A stretch of DNA of 48,736 nt from Lachnospiraceae bacterium (GTDB taxonomy: Bacteria; Bacillota; Clostridia; Lachnospirales; Lachnospiraceae). The notes under the pieces are model-generated. The model had not been told where the DNA came from. It did not search any database and saw only the letters and a program-made list of their open reading frames with translations. Shown piece after piece: positions 16,396-29,946 of the stretch. The number at the start of each line of letters is the position of its first letter. Positions within the stretch are counted from its first letter, which is position 1. The stretch covers positions 1-48,736 of the forward strand of contig JAJPXG010000112.1 in assembly GCA_021205565.1 (NCBI GenBank), in the 5' to 3' direction. Position numbers and translations under genes: made by a program.

Positions 16396-17353
16396 AAAAG
16401 CAGTAAATGCGGGACAAACGGCTGAAACGTCCCGGAAGAAATTCCACGACAGAGTCATCGTAAATTTATGGTGCTGGCTCTTCATGGCCGCAGCGGTTAT
16501 TTTTTATATTCTGTTTCAGGGCTACCCCATCCTTTGCAGTATATGGTATTCCCTGCTGGACTGGTCCGGACTGACCACCAACGCTTCGTTTGTGGGACTT
16601 GCAAATTACAGGGAACTGCTTGAAGATCAGCTTTTCTGGAACGCATTCGCAAACAGTCTGAAATATACGGCTATGATCGTTCCCCTTGAGCTGGTGGTGT
16701 CTTTGTTCTTTGCCTACATACTGAATAATGAAAAGCTCAAAGGGCGGGGCATTTTCAGAACCATCTATTTTATCCCCGTCATTACAACAGCCTCTGTTGT
16801 GGGCATCATCATGATTTTTATTCTGGGAGTTCAGGGTCCTCTTAATTATCTGCTTAACTGGCTGCATATTACTGACACCTCCGTGAATTTCCTGGGGACC
16901 GCCAAATATGCCATGCCGACACTGGTAGCGATTTCTCTGTGGAAGGACTGCGGTACCTATATGATTTACTGGCTGGCCGGACTGCAGGGGGTCTCCTCGG
17001 ACGTGTACGAGGCCGCGGCCATCGACGGGGCAGGCAGAGGAAAGACCTTCTTTTATATCGTACTGCCGCTGATCGCGCCCACCGGAGGAATCATCGCGAT
17101 TTTATGCGCCATCAACTCTCTGAAAGTGTTCGATATCATCAAAACAATGACGGAGGGCGGCCCCTTTTACGCCACGGACGTCATCGCGACCTTCGTTTAC
17201 CGGACCGCCTTCTCCAGTGAAATCGGTATGCCAAGGCTGGGATACGCAAGCGCGGCGGCGGTGTTTTTCGGTATAACCGTGATTGTCGTCGGCCTTATAT
17301 TGAATATGGTCAAAAACAGGCTTGGTAAAATGAACCAGGAGGTGTCTCAATGA
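16388..17353 (+). CDS. sugar ABC transporter permease (MalF/UgpA type)
   Basis: 321 residues, six membrane helices (the first about 30-52). The cytoplasmic EAA loop reads EAAAIDGAGRGKTFFYIVLPLIAP and contacts the ATPase. It overlaps the sulfatase stop by 8 nt with GGAAAGGAG as ribosome site. No ATPase gene is in the operon, as is usual for CUT1 systems in Firmicutes that share an MsmK-type ATPase encoded elsewhere. Confidence 0.92.
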   Translation: MNKKAVNAGQTAETSRKKFHDRVIVNLWCWLFMAAAVIFYILFQGYPILCSIWYSLLDWSGLTTNASFVGLANYRELLEDQLFWNAFANSLKYTAMIVPLELVVSLFFAYILNNEKLKGRGIFRTIYFIPVITTASVVGIIMIFILGVQGPLNYLLNWLHITDTSVNFLGTAKYAMPTLVAISLWKDCGTYMIYWLAGLQGVSSDVYEAAAIDGAGRGKTFFYIVLPLIAPTGGIIAILCAINSLKVFDIIKTMTEGGPFYATDVIATFVYRTAFSSEIGMPRLGYASAAAVFFGITVIVVGLILNMVKNRLGKMNQEVSQ

Positions 17354-18192
17354 ATCAGGGAAAAATGAAAAGACGAATCAAAAAAGTGGTAGTCTACTTG
17401 TTCCTCAGCGCGGTCGGTTTTGTGTGGATTTACCCGATTTTATGGATGGTGTCGGCGTCCTTTAAAAGTCAGACAGAATTTTTTTCCAACCGCATCGGGT
17501 TGATTCCGGAAGCTCCTACCTTCGAAAATTTCGTCCGCATCTGGAACAAGGCAAATTTCGGCACTTATTTTCTGAACACCGTGATCGTAACCGTATTTAC
17601 AGTAATCCTGGTGCTGATCATGACCATGATGGCCGGATACGCCATGGGACGATATCAGTTCGTTGGGAAAAAAGCGGCAATGGGAATTTTTCTGGCAAGC
17701 ATCACCATTCCCCTCGTCAGCACGATTATTCCAACCTACGAGGTAGTCAAAAGCATGCACCTGGTCGGTACCAAGCTCGGCCTTATCCTGTCCCAGGCAG
17801 GAGGCGCCCATGTGATTTTTCTGCTTTTATTTACCAGCTTCTTTGAATCTGTGCCAAAGGAGCTGGAGGAGGCGTCCAAAATGGACGGCTGCAATTATTT
17901 TAAAACGTTTTTCTACGTGATGATGCCGTTGTGTAAGCCGATCGCCACAACGGTGGTGATTATGGAAACCATCTGGACCTGGAACGCCTTCATGCTTCCC
18001 CTCGTGCTGACGCTGAATAATCCGTCCGCCAGGACGCTGGCCGTGGGACTGTACGCGTTTAAAGGAGAAAACACCGTGGACTGGACGGGTATCGCAGCAG
18101 GCGGCACGATCGCGGTGATTCCCATCATTATATTATTTATCATTATGCAGAAGCACTTTGTCGAAGGCATAGCCGGCGCAGTAAAAAGCTGA
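17350..18192 (+). CDS. sugar ABC transporter permease (MalG/UgpE type)
   Basis: 280 residues, six membrane helices. EAA loop EEASKMDGCNYFKTFFYVMMPLCKP. The start overlaps the previous stop in an ATGA. It pairs with the 16388-17353 permease to form the CUT1 translocator. Confidence 0.92.
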   Translation: MNQGKMKRRIKKVVVYLFLSAVGFVWIYPILWMVSASFKSQTEFFSNRIGLIPEAPTFENFVRIWNKANFGTYFLNTVIVTVFTVILVLIMTMMAGYAMGRYQFVGKKAAMGIFLASITIPLVSTIIPTYEVVKSMHLVGTKLGLILSQAGGAHVIFLLLFTSFFESVPKELEEASKMDGCNYFKTFFYVMMPLCKPIATTVVIMETIWTWNAFMLPLVLTLNNPSARTLAVGLYAFKGENTVDWTGIAAGGTIAVIPIIILFIIMQKHFVEGIAGAVKS

Positions 18193-18204
18193 AAGGAGAA
18201 CGAC

Positions 18205-22829
<4,625 letters not shown>

Positions 22830-22906
22830 CTTTGCAGAGAGCGGCAAATAGGATAATGCCTGCGTATTCCGGAAAAGCAAAAACCGTCAGCAGAAAGGAA
22901 CCAGCT

Positions 22907-23479
22907 ATGGACACAATTACAATCAGGGATGCCTCCCTGTCGGACGCGGCGCGCATCCTGGAAATTTATTCTTATTATGTGGAAAATACCGCCATCACGT
23001 TTGAATACGACGTGCCGTCGCTCGCGGAATTTCAGGCACGCATGCGGCATACCATGGAGCGGTATCCATATCTGGTCATTGAAAAAGAGGGCACGATTCA
23101 GGGCTATGCCTACGCGGGCACCTTTTATAACCGGGCCGCGTATGACTGGACCTGCGAGGTAACGATCTATCTGGATGTGAACGCGCAGAAGGGCGGCCTG
23201 GGGCGGAAGCTTTATGAGGCACTCGAGGCACGTTTAAAGGACATGGGGATTCTTAATCTGTACGCCTGCATTGCCCTGCCGCAGGAGGAGGACGAATATC
23301 TGACCCGCAAGAGCGCGGAGTTTCATGCGCACTTAGGGTATCGGACCATCGGCACCTTCCGGGAGTGCGGATATAAATTCGGGCGGTGGTACGATATGAT
23401 CTGGATGGAGAAAATCATCGGAGAGCACCTGGATAAGCAGCCGCCGGTGAGGTTTAAGCATCCATCTTCAACCGAATAA
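22907..23479 (+). CDS. GNAT N-acetyltransferase (phosphinothricin-acetyltransferase-like)
   Basis: 190 residues. Motifs of the PAT/YncA group are visible: IRDASLSDAARILEIY at the N-terminus, WTCEVTIYLD, then the acetyl-CoA loop KGGLGRKLYEAL and a C-terminal HLGYRTIGTFRECGYKFGRWYDMIWMEK. It acetylates small amino compounds; the substrate is unknown. Start chosen at ATG 22907 with AGAAAGGAA, not the upstream TTG. It lies 77 nt after lacZ and could be co-transcribed, but a functional link is not evident. Confidence 0.85.
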   Translation: MDTITIRDASLSDAARILEIYSYYVENTAITFEYDVPSLAEFQARMRHTMERYPYLVIEKEGTIQGYAYAGTFYNRAAYDWTCEVTIYLDVNAQKGGLGRKLYEALEARLKDMGILNLYACIALPQEEDEYLTRKSAEFHAHLGYRTIGTFRECGYKFGRWYDMIWMEKIIGEHLDKQPPVRFKHPSSTE

Positions 23480-23520
23480 AAGCTCCAAAAAATCCTCCGG
23501 AGGTTTCCTACATAATATTG

Positions 23521-23549
23521 TTGAATTCTGTATATAATTATGGTACAAT
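23521..23549 (+). promoter_or_regulatory. promoter of the toxin-antitoxin pair
   Basis: -35 TTGAAT at 23521-23526, 17-nt spacer, -10 TACAAT at 23544-23549, about 35 nt before the antitoxin ATG. Confidence 0.7.
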
Positions 23550-23584
23550 TTGTCCATCCTATAACAGCAGGAGGTAAAAGTTAA

Positions 23585-23845
23585 ATGCCGCAAATTATAC
23601 CCATCAAAGAGCTGAAAAATACATCCGAAATTTCCGACATGTGCCATAAGGCTGATAATCCCATTTTTATCACAAAAAACGGATACGGCGACATGGTCAT
23701 CATGAGCATGGAGGTATATGAAGATGCCATGCGCCAGATTTCGATCTACAGGGATATTGAAATTTCAGAGAAACAATTTGAAAAAAACCAGACAAAAGAT
23801 GCCAGACTAGCCTTAAAAGAAATGAGAACGAAATATGGCATATAA
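23585..23845 (+). CDS. Phd/YefM-family antitoxin
   Basis: 86 residues. The N-terminal Phd/YefM fold (IIPIKELKNTSEISDMCHKADNPIFITKNGYGDMVIMS) binds DNA and the charged C-terminal tail (about 55-86) would cover the toxin. AGCAGGAGG precedes the ATG. The gene overlaps the toxin by 11 nt, as is usual for such pairs, and probably autorepresses the promoter at 23521. Confidence 0.9.
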   Translation: MPQIIPIKELKNTSEISDMCHKADNPIFITKNGYGDMVIMSMEVYEDAMRQISIYRDIEISEKQFEKNQTKDARLALKEMRTKYGI

Positions 23846-24146
23846 ACTAATCGTCAGTGAATACGCTGATGAGCTTCTGGATCACATCATCAGTTATCTT
23901 CTTTTTCATTTGAAAAACAGACAAGCTGCCGAGCATTTGTTGAATGGAATCGACCATGTATATTCACGATTAGAGGAAAATCCATTTCAATTTCCGCCTT
24001 GCAGGGATACTTATTTAGCCGAAAAAGGTTATCATGAAGCAATTGTTCCGCAAATGAACTATCTAATTATCTTCCGTATCAGTGCGCACACTGTCAGAAT
24101 CGCCGGGATATTTCATCAATTGGAAGCCTATGAAAACAAGTTATAG
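23835..24146 (+). CDS. RelE/ParE-superfamily toxin
   Basis: 103 residues with the RelE/ParE pattern: VSEYADELLDHIISYL at the N-terminus, helix with AAEHLLNGIDHVYSRLEENPFQFPP, and strands YLIIFRISAHTVRIAGIFHQ. It would cleave mRNA on the ribosome or poison gyrase; which one cannot be told. It is visibly AT-richer than the genes on both sides, which fits horizontal acquisition of the pair. Confidence 0.88.
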   Translation: MAYKLIVSEYADELLDHIISYLLFHLKNRQAAEHLLNGIDHVYSRLEENPFQFPPCRDTYLAEKGYHEAIVPQMNYLIIFRISAHTVRIAGIFHQLEAYENKL

Positions 24147-24212
24147 CTCCACATAAACCGGCGTATGCCCCACTGCGGGCAGAAAGACCTCGAGCAGGTC
24201 ACACAATCTCAT
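24141..24212 (-). CDS. 23-codon ORF or gene remnant after the glycosyltransferase
   Basis: After the GT2 stop, GGAAAGGGG is followed 7 nt later by an ATG that opens 23 codons (begins MRLCDLLEVF, ends GHTPVYVEL). The stop overlaps the end of the toxin gene on the other strand. The G-x-TPVY ending recalls the C-terminal element of DNA polymerase III alpha subunits, so it may be a fragment left when the toxin-antitoxin pair arrived. It may equally be chance. Confidence 0.3.
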   Translation of the reverse strand: MRLCDLLEVFLPAVGHTPVYVEL

Positions 24213-24227
24213 GCGGATGCCCCTTTC

Positions 24228-26165
24228 CTATATAATCACCGTCGCCGACTTCCAGTTCACCAGCTTCAGCCGTGACAATTTATCCTTCGAATAAGCGCCC
24301 AGCCGGTATTCGCCCGCAGGCAGCCTCTGTTCAAATTGAAACGCGAAGCCGCACAGGGCAACATTTTCCTGGTCGGGCATATTGCGCTCCAGGTCAATAC
24401 GGTACTGTTTTGTGAAATCAATTTTATAAAGCTTGTCCGGCTCTGCCACAGGCTTAAGCAGCATCGCGCTCTCGAAGCAGGCATTGTTGCTGCCGAGCAC
24501 CGCGATCCAGCCCTGCATCTGCCCGGCCGTGACCAGCTCGAAGGTACATTTCAGGCAGGGATCCTCCCTCGCGCCGGACGGAATGAAAAACACCTTCGGC
24601 TGACGGATATCCTCAATCTCCACGCCCTCCTCATGGGACGGGCGGACAGCAGTGTCTAAAAGCTTCCAGTTCAGGCCGGGATTGTAGTAAGGATCCTTTC
24701 CCTCCAGAGAGGGATGGCGGGCCGATAACAGATTGCGCTCCCGCATCAGCCTGTGCTGGTCCTCCTGGGACTCTTCCTTGCCGCGACTTAAGGATTCGTG
24801 ATGATAGAGCGCGACGTCATTGCAGTTGATATTATGATACCCCAGCTCATAAAGGCTGTAGCAGAGATCCACGTCATTGAAGGCCACGCGCAGCGACTCC
24901 TCAAAGCCGCCCGCCTCCTGAAAACGATCCCTGCGTAAAAGCAGGCAGGCGCCCGTCACAGCCAGCATATTGCGGAAGCCGTGATTGCGGTCGTCATAAT
25001 ATTCTCCGCTGTCCGAAAGATACTGCAGCTTGTGCACCGGACCCACACGGATATTCGTGATACCCGCGTGCTGAATCTGATCCCCTCCTGGGTAAAAAAG
25101 CTTTGCGCCCACCGCTCCGGCCCAGTCGGAAAGCGCCTTGGCCGCCATGGTTTCCAGCCACCCCTCTTTTATCGCCTCCGCATCGTCATTTAAAAAGAGC
25201 AGCAGGTCGCCCTGCGCGTTGGCGGCGCCGGTGTTGCACATACAGGAGAAATTAAAGGGCTTCTGGTCATAAAGGTAGTAAACGCCGCGCAGGTTGGAAG
25301 ATCTTTGGGCCGCCCGGGTTCCTGACGGAGAATCCGCCAAAAAGTCCTCGCCCTCTCCCGCGAGCGCCGACAGCTTTGCCTTGATTTTCTCCTTCGTCTC
25401 AGGGGCGCTGCCGTTGTCCACCACCAGAATTTCATAGGGGATCGTCCGGATGGTCGGCGCAAGAGAATCCAGGCAGCGGCTTAGGATTTCATAATGATCC
25501 TTGGACGGAATAATAATAGAGACCATGTGCGCGGACAAGTCCGGTATTACGGTCGGGCGATGCTCCTTCGCAAGCCCTTTCCAATCATTTTTGCGGTGAA
25601 ATAAAATATACGGCAGGTGCGCGATGGTATGGCAGCCTGGTGCAAAGCCGCCGGCGGCAGTGAGTAATGTGAGGCGGGATGGTTCCTGGCCGCTTTCTTT
25701 GGTGGGTTGCTGCCCGGAAGACTCTGTCGTACCTTCCGTAACGTCGGACCGCTCAGTCTCTCCCGTCCGGCCCGCTGTCCGCTCATAAAATTCCCTGCGC
25801 GCCACCAGCACCGACCCCAGATAATCATGGTCCAGGAAGGTATCCGGCGACCAGTCCGGCTTCAGCCAGGGGTTTCCGTACTCTTTGCCGAAAACATTTT
25901 CATCCTCATCGCCGTACAAAAGCAGCGCTTCCTCATGCTCCGCCATATACGCGTTGATGCGGGCAGCCGCGGTCTGTGAAAGCTCGCCCTCCCCCTGCGT
26001 CAGCAAAACCAGGTCGGGGGAAAGCTCCTCGCGCTTTAATCTGCCCGACGTGCGGTTCACCTCCTCCAGCCACCGGTCGTAGGAGCGCTGATTATCCCGC
26101 TGCTTTCTGTACTTTTTGTTGAGGGGTTCTTCTCTGTACTCACGGATTTTCTGTTTGAGTGGCAT
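24228..26165 (-). CDS. family 2 glycosyltransferase (rhamnosyltransferase-like), multi-domain
   Basis: 645 residues. The GT2 GT-A core begins near residue 215 (MVSIIIPSKDHYEILSRCLDSL), with VVDNGS, the D-x-D-like LFLNDDAEAI and a later FNDVDLCYSLYELGY. About 200 N-terminal residues hold a charged helical part and a second GT-A-like segment (LLYGDEDENVFGKEYGNPWLKPDWSPDTFLDHDYLGS), a layout typical of O-antigen or rhamnan-chain transferases. The last 90 residues form a beta-rich domain. The start ATG at 26165 follows AGGAAAGGG; GTG/ATG codons at 26189-26184 are alternatives. It directly follows the NUDIX gene. Sugar donor unknown. Confidence 0.83.
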   Translation of the reverse strand: MPLKQKIREYREEPLNKKYRKQRDNQRSYDRWLEEVNRTSGRLKREELSPDLVLLTQGEGELSQTAAARINAYMAEHEEALLLYGDEDENVFGKEYGNPWLKPDWSPDTFLDHDYLGSVLVARREFYERTAGRTGETERSDVTEGTTESSGQQPTKESGQEPSRLTLLTAAGGFAPGCHTIAHLPYILFHRKNDWKGLAKEHRPTVIPDLSAHMVSIIIPSKDHYEILSRCLDSLAPTIRTIPYEILVVDNGSAPETKEKIKAKLSALAGEGEDFLADSPSGTRAAQRSSNLRGVYYLYDQKPFNFSCMCNTGAANAQGDLLLFLNDDAEAIKEGWLETMAAKALSDWAGAVGAKLFYPGGDQIQHAGITNIRVGPVHKLQYLSDSGEYYDDRNHGFRNMLAVTGACLLLRRDRFQEAGGFEESLRVAFNDVDLCYSLYELGYHNINCNDVALYHHESLSRGKEESQEDQHRLMRERNLLSARHPSLEGKDPYYNPGLNWKLLDTAVRPSHEEGVEIEDIRQPKVFFIPSGAREDPCLKCTFELVTAGQMQGWIAVLGSNNACFESAMLLKPVAEPDKLYKIDFTKQYRIDLERNMPDQENVALCGFAFQFEQRLPAGEYRLGAYSKDKLSRLKLVNWKSATVII

Positions 26166-26185
26166 ATCGTTTTCCCTTTCCTGCA

Positions 26186-26650
26186 TCACGCGTACTGCTT
26201 CGTTAATGTGGACACCAATTTATCGCCCTGATAGCATAATTTCATGGAAAAGAACGGGCCATCCTCATCCAGCAGGCGTAAAAATTCCCTGTCGCCCTCC
26301 CAGAGCTTAAGATTTAAGACCTCCTGTTTGGGAACCCACTTCAGCTCGCCCTCCGCGCAGCAGTCTGTCACTTCTCCTTGAAACAAATCCGCGGTGTACA
26401 GAAACATATACTCTGTCTCCCATATGTCTGACACAAATGTCACAATTCCGCGCAACTGATATTGCAGAAGCACCAGACCCGTCTCCTCCCGCACTTCCCT
26501 TAAAAGGCACTCCTCCGGCATCTCGCCCGGCTCAAATTTGCCGCCCACGCCGATCCACTTGCCCTCGTTTTCATCATTCTGTTTTTTGTTGCGGTGCAGC
26601 AGAAGGTATGCGCCGTCTTTCTCGATATAGCACAGGGTTGTGTTTTTCAT
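26186..26650 (-). CDS. NUDIX hydrolase (8-oxo-dGTP diphosphatase-like)
   Basis: 154 residues. The complete Nudix box G-x5-E-x7-REUxEExGU is present as GGKFEPGEMPEECLLREVREETGL, starting at about residue 36. The N-terminal CYIEKDGAYLLLHRNKK and following KWIGVGGK fit MutT/YjaD-like sanitisers of oxidised nucleotides. A ribosome site GGGAGGT precedes the ATG. Its stop lies at the start of the GT2 gene, so the two are co-translated. Confidence 0.9.
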   Translation of the reverse strand: MKNTTLCYIEKDGAYLLLHRNKKQNDENEGKWIGVGGKFEPGEMPEECLLREVREETGLVLLQYQLRGIVTFVSDIWETEYMFLYTADLFQGEVTDCCAEGELKWVPKQEVLNLKLWEGDREFLRLLDEDGPFFSMKLCYQGDKLVSTLTKQYA

Positions 26651-26719
26651 GAATACCTCCCATAATCCTTAATATTCTAATATATTCTACACGATTTTGA
26701 AAGGGTTTCTTTGAAAATC

Positions 26720-26748
26720 TTGACAAAGCCCGCGATTTTCCATATTGT
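26720..26748 (+). promoter_or_regulatory. promoter of the S51 peptidase gene
   Basis: -35 TTGACA at 26720-26725, 17-nt spacer, -10 TATTGT at 26743-26748. Confidence 0.75.
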
Positions 26749-26780
26749 AAGGGAAATGAAATAAAAAGCGAGGTGCCGCG

Positions 26781-27527
26781 ATGATTGCGTTTCTGACCAG
26801 CTCGCCGAACGGGCGTTACAGAGAGACAGACCACAGAAGTATCGTGCCGTTAAACCCGGAGAACGGATTTACGGAAAAATTAAAAAAATACTGGAGGGAC
26901 GGGGCGAACGGGCTTCTGCTGAGCGCCATGCCGGACTTGCCAGAGTTGAATGACAATATCTGCGCTTCCATGAAAGAAACCTTTGAGGCCAGCGGATTTC
27001 CTGTAAGCAGACTGGATATCTGCGACAGCCGGGATATATCGCCGGTGCAGAGACTTTCGGACTATGATTTTCTGATCCTCGGCGGCGGGCATGTGCCCAC
27101 ACAGCATGCCTTTTTTGAAAAAATAAGCCTGCGCAAAGCGCTGCAGAAATATGACGGCATTGTCATCGGCATCAGTGCGGGCACGATGAACAGCGCCAAA
27201 ATCGTGTATGCCCAGCCGGAAGAAGCGGGTGAGAGCACAGACCCCGCTTATCAGAAATATCTCAACGGACTGGATATCACCGACATCAACATCCTGCCCC
27301 ACTACCAGGCCGTCAAGGACGACATCCTCGACGGCAGGCGCCTGTTCGAGGACATCACCTACGCGGACAGCTATGGACACAAATTCTACGCTATCGTGGA
27401 TGGAAGCTACCTGCTGGTCGAGAATGGGGAGCAGACGCTGTACGGGGAGGCGTATCTCATTTCAGATGGGCAGATCAGACAGGTGTGCAAGGCCGGAGAA
27501 GCGCTGTCCCTTGGTCTCAGGCCGTAA
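26781..27527 (+). CDS. peptidase S51 family protein (dipeptidase E-like)
   Basis: 248 residues. The nucleophile Ser lies in GIVIGISAGTMNSAK, preceded by LILGGGHVPTQHAFF, and an NILPHYQ block carries the likely catalytic His. S51 enzymes cleave Asp-X dipeptides or, in related forms, cyanophycin products. GAGGTG precedes the ATG. It stands alone with its own promoter and is divergent from the NUDIX gene. Confidence 0.87.
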   Translation: MIAFLTSSPNGRYRETDHRSIVPLNPENGFTEKLKKYWRDGANGLLLSAMPDLPELNDNICASMKETFEASGFPVSRLDICDSRDISPVQRLSDYDFLILGGGHVPTQHAFFEKISLRKALQKYDGIVIGISAGTMNSAKIVYAQPEEAGESTDPAYQKYLNGLDITDINILPHYQAVKDDILDGRRLFEDITYADSYGHKFYAIVDGSYLLVENGEQTLYGEAYLISDGQIRQVCKAGEALSLGLRP

Positions 27528-27547
27528 TACAGCCGTTAAAGTGATAT

Positions 27548-27597
27548 TTAAATTGACACTTTTCTAATAAAAATACAGGCTTAAATCGACACTTTTC
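27548..27597 (+). repeat. 17-bp direct repeat, possible IS end remnant
   Basis: TTAAATTGACACTTTTC at 27548-27564 recurs at 27581-27597 with one change (C for T), offset by 33 nt. Repeated end sequences of this kind are found at termini of some insertion sequences. No transposase remains nearby. Confidence 0.45.
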
Positions 27598-27637
27598 CAG
27601 GAAGTTCCCTCGGGCATGCCCCTCCTGCCCGGAATCC

Positions 27638-27679
27638 AAAAAGCGGGAAAAGAACACACCGTCCCTTTCCCGCTTTTTT
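27638..27679. terminator. bidirectional rho-independent terminator
   Basis: AAAAGCGGGAAA pairs with TTTCCCGCTTTT around a 15-nt loop; T runs follow on both strands. It separates the S51 gene from the convergent BlaR1-like gene. Confidence 0.85.
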
Positions 27680-27707
27680 GTTGCTTATTTGCTATCCCGC
27701 AGTCCTG

Positions 27708-29558
27708 TCAATACAGCTCTACCTCGTCCCGGATTTCAAGGCCGTAAGGTTTTGCCTCATTTACCTGTATCACAAAAATTCTGGTTGTGCCTTCCACCGG
27801 AATGATATCCGTATCCGTATTGGCGGTAACGATATATACACCATCCGTGCTGCCCTGCTGATAGATACAGATACTGTCCTCATCGATCGACATAAAACTG
27901 GAATCCGCATTCACCCTGTAAAGCTTACCGTCCGCTTCCGCGAAATACCCGGAATACTGCGGCGTAAACAGCTGCTCTACATAGTCCTCCGTGTAGATTT
28001 CCTTCGCCAACGCCTCATAATCGCCAAAAGAGGTAATGCCCTCTTCCGTCACCAGGCAGTATGTCATACCGTCCACCGTGATCGTGGTGTTCAGATCGAT
28101 TGCAGCGCCTCCGAGCATCTCACTCTGCAGGTAATCGCGCTGACTTAAAAGCTGCCGCACCTGTTCATATAAATCAGCGTTCTCTTCCTCACTGACAGGC
28201 AAACCGGTTACATTGAGTGAAGCCGCCTCGTCCGCATTCCCTTCTGCATCACCGGCTTCCGCAGTGCCGGTGTCATCCTGCGATGCTTCCGTGCCTGCCC
28301 CTGTATTCTCTGTTCCATCTGCCTCTGTCCCGGCAGTTCCAGTCTCAGAAGCCTCCGCTCCCGAGTCTTCCCCATCCTGCGCTGCGCCCGCGTCCGCCAG
28401 CGTTTCCTCTGCACCGGCATTTTTAGCATCGTCCGCCTCTGTGGTCTGCGAGGTTCCTACATCGTCATTTGCGGATGTAGCGAACAGCGCGGCGATGACC
28501 ACGACGAGGGCAACGCTGAGTGCAATAATCCCGACCGTCATTTTTTTGGTTTTCATAATCGCGTGAATCCTTTCTTCAATGGAGTTTTTGCTGAAATGAT
28601 TGCAGAGCGGCAAAAGCCCGCTTTTTTTCGCTTCCATGTTGATGAGCATGAGGGAATATTCTCTGCGCGACGACTCCCCGAAGCCGCGGATAACACTCTC
28701 GTCGCAGGCCAGCTCAATATCCCGGTTGTAAAGGAAATACAGAATCCACACGAACGGGTTGAACCAGTGAATGCAGAGCGCCAGGACGCAGATTAACTTT
28801 TTCAGCGCGTCAAAATGACGGATGTGGTTATATTCATGTGCGAAAATATAGTCCAGGTGACGGGCGTCCTCCCAGTTGGTCCTGGCCGGCATCAAAATCA
28901 CCGGATGGACAATCCCGTAGGTCAGCGGCGCCGAAATCAGGTCCGTCTGCCGTATGGACACCGTCCGCCTCTGCTCATGCTGCGACAGCCAGCGCTTCGT
29001 GTACTCGTTCTGTACCGGTGTGGAGAAAGAAAACTTTCTGCGGCTGCGCACATAGGAGATAATGAAAAACACGGCGCAGGCCAGAGCTCCCGCAAACCAG
29101 ACCAGAGTCAGGACCGGAACGGCTGCAAAGAAAGCGGCTGCGCCGACTGCTGTGGCTGTATCCAATATTCCATTCGCACCGACATCAGCCGTCCCGGAGT
29201 TTATTGTCTCCCCGGCGCCGACATTCGCCATGGTCACATCCCCTGTATTCCCGGTATCGGCATTCACAGTAACTGTACCTGAGATTCCCGCAGCATCAGT
29301 GCCTGTTACAGCTTCCGTATTTTCCACGTTTTCCCCGGACAGCCTCTCCTCCAGCACAACCGCCGCCCTGCTGTCTCCTAAGAGCGAGTACACGCTGACC
29401 GACGACGAAACCGAAAACGGTACAAGCAGCCTTAAAATCGCGATCTCCCACAAGATCAGAAAGGTCACTTTCGGGAGTCTGTTAACCGCAACGGCCCGCA
29501 CGATCAGAATAGCCGCAATCAGAACCGCCCCACTGAAACTCATCTGCCATAAACTCAT
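27708..29558 (-). CDS. BlaR1-like M56 membrane metalloprotease
   Basis: 616 residues. Membrane helices at about 8-25, 33-50, 125-145 and 325-345 surround a cytoplasmic M56 zinc protease domain with H241-E-Y-N-H245 and a downstream ELACDE. The extracellular part does not look like a penicillin-binding sensor: it starts with an Ala/Glu/Gly/Asp low-complexity stretch (about 350-440), then a domain of about 170 residues of unknown type. It probably senses an envelope signal and cleaves the BlaI repressor encoded next door. Start ATG at 29558 just after AGGGGGTGA; a GTG at 29564 is an alternative. Confidence 0.85.
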   Translation of the reverse strand: MSLWQMSFSGAVLIAAILIVRAVAVNRLPKVTFLILWEIAILRLLVPFSVSSSVSVYSLLGDSRAAVVLEERLSGENVENTEAVTGTDAAGISGTVTVNADTGNTGDVTMANVGAGETINSGTADVGANGILDTATAVGAAAFFAAVPVLTLVWFAGALACAVFFIISYVRSRRKFSFSTPVQNEYTKRWLSQHEQRRTVSIRQTDLISAPLTYGIVHPVILMPARTNWEDARHLDYIFAHEYNHIRHFDALKKLICVLALCIHWFNPFVWILYFLYNRDIELACDESVIRGFGESSRREYSLMLINMEAKKSGLLPLCNHFSKNSIEERIHAIMKTKKMTVGIIALSVALVVVIAALFATSANDDVGTSQTTEADDAKNAGAEETLADAGAAQDGEDSGAEASETGTAGTEADGTENTGAGTEASQDDTGTAEAGDAEGNADEAASLNVTGLPVSEEENADLYEQVRQLLSQRDYLQSEMLGGAAIDLNTTITVDGMTYCLVTEEGITSFGDYEALAKEIYTEDYVEQLFTPQYSGYFAEADGKLYRVNADSSFMSIDEDSICIYQQGSTDGVYIVTANTDTDIIPVEGTTRIFVIQVNEAKPYGLEIRDEVELY

Positions 29559-29567
29559 AGTCACCCC

Positions 29568-29927
29568 CTATTCCAGCTCGTCCACGAGCTGCTTCAGCCT
29601 CTCGAGCTGCTCTGCGGAGAGCTTTTTTCTGCCGAGAAGCGCCGCGAATAACTGATCCGCGGAGCCGTCATAGATTTTATCGATCAGTTCGTCCGTCTCT
29701 GCCGCCTGCACCTCCTCTTTTGGAATCAGCGCATGACACATAAAATTTGGTTCCGACCGCTCAATCGCGCCTTTTTTGATGCATCTTTTGATCAGCGTAT
29801 AGGTCGTATTGATATTCCAGCCGGTCTCCCCCTTCATGACGTCAGAGATATGCTTCGCAGTGCAGTCGCCCTCCCTCCAGAGAACCCCCATAATTTTCAG
29901 TTCCGAATCAAACAGTTTCACATCCAT
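29568..29927 (-). CDS. BlaI/MecI/CopY-family repressor
   Basis: 119 residues. A winged-helix domain (LFDSELKIMGVLWREGDCTAKHI, then WNINTTYTLIKRCIKKGAIER) is followed by a C-terminal dimer helix. The proteolysis site of BlaI would lie near residue 100. Start chosen at ATG 29927, preceded by GAAAGGAAAG; the upstream ATG at 29945 contains the ribosome site within it. It precedes the M56 gene by 9 nt. Operators of the ACTAC-N4-GTAGT type flank its promoter. Confidence 0.9.
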   Translation of the reverse strand: MDVKLFDSELKIMGVLWREGDCTAKHISDVMKGETGWNINTTYTLIKRCIKKGAIERSEPNFMCHALIPKEEVQAAETDELIDKIYDGSADQLFAALLGRKKLSAEQLERLKQLVDELE

Positions 29928-29946
29928 GGTACGCTTTCCTTTCATA

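Noticed and set aside
23487-23507. CCTCCGGAGG palindrome as toxin-antitoxin operator or terminator
   Set aside because: Too short and away from the promoter; no T run on the plus strand.
28213-28566. Ala/Ser/Pro-rich plus-strand ORF
   Set aside because: Antisense shadow of the low-complexity linker in the M56 protein.
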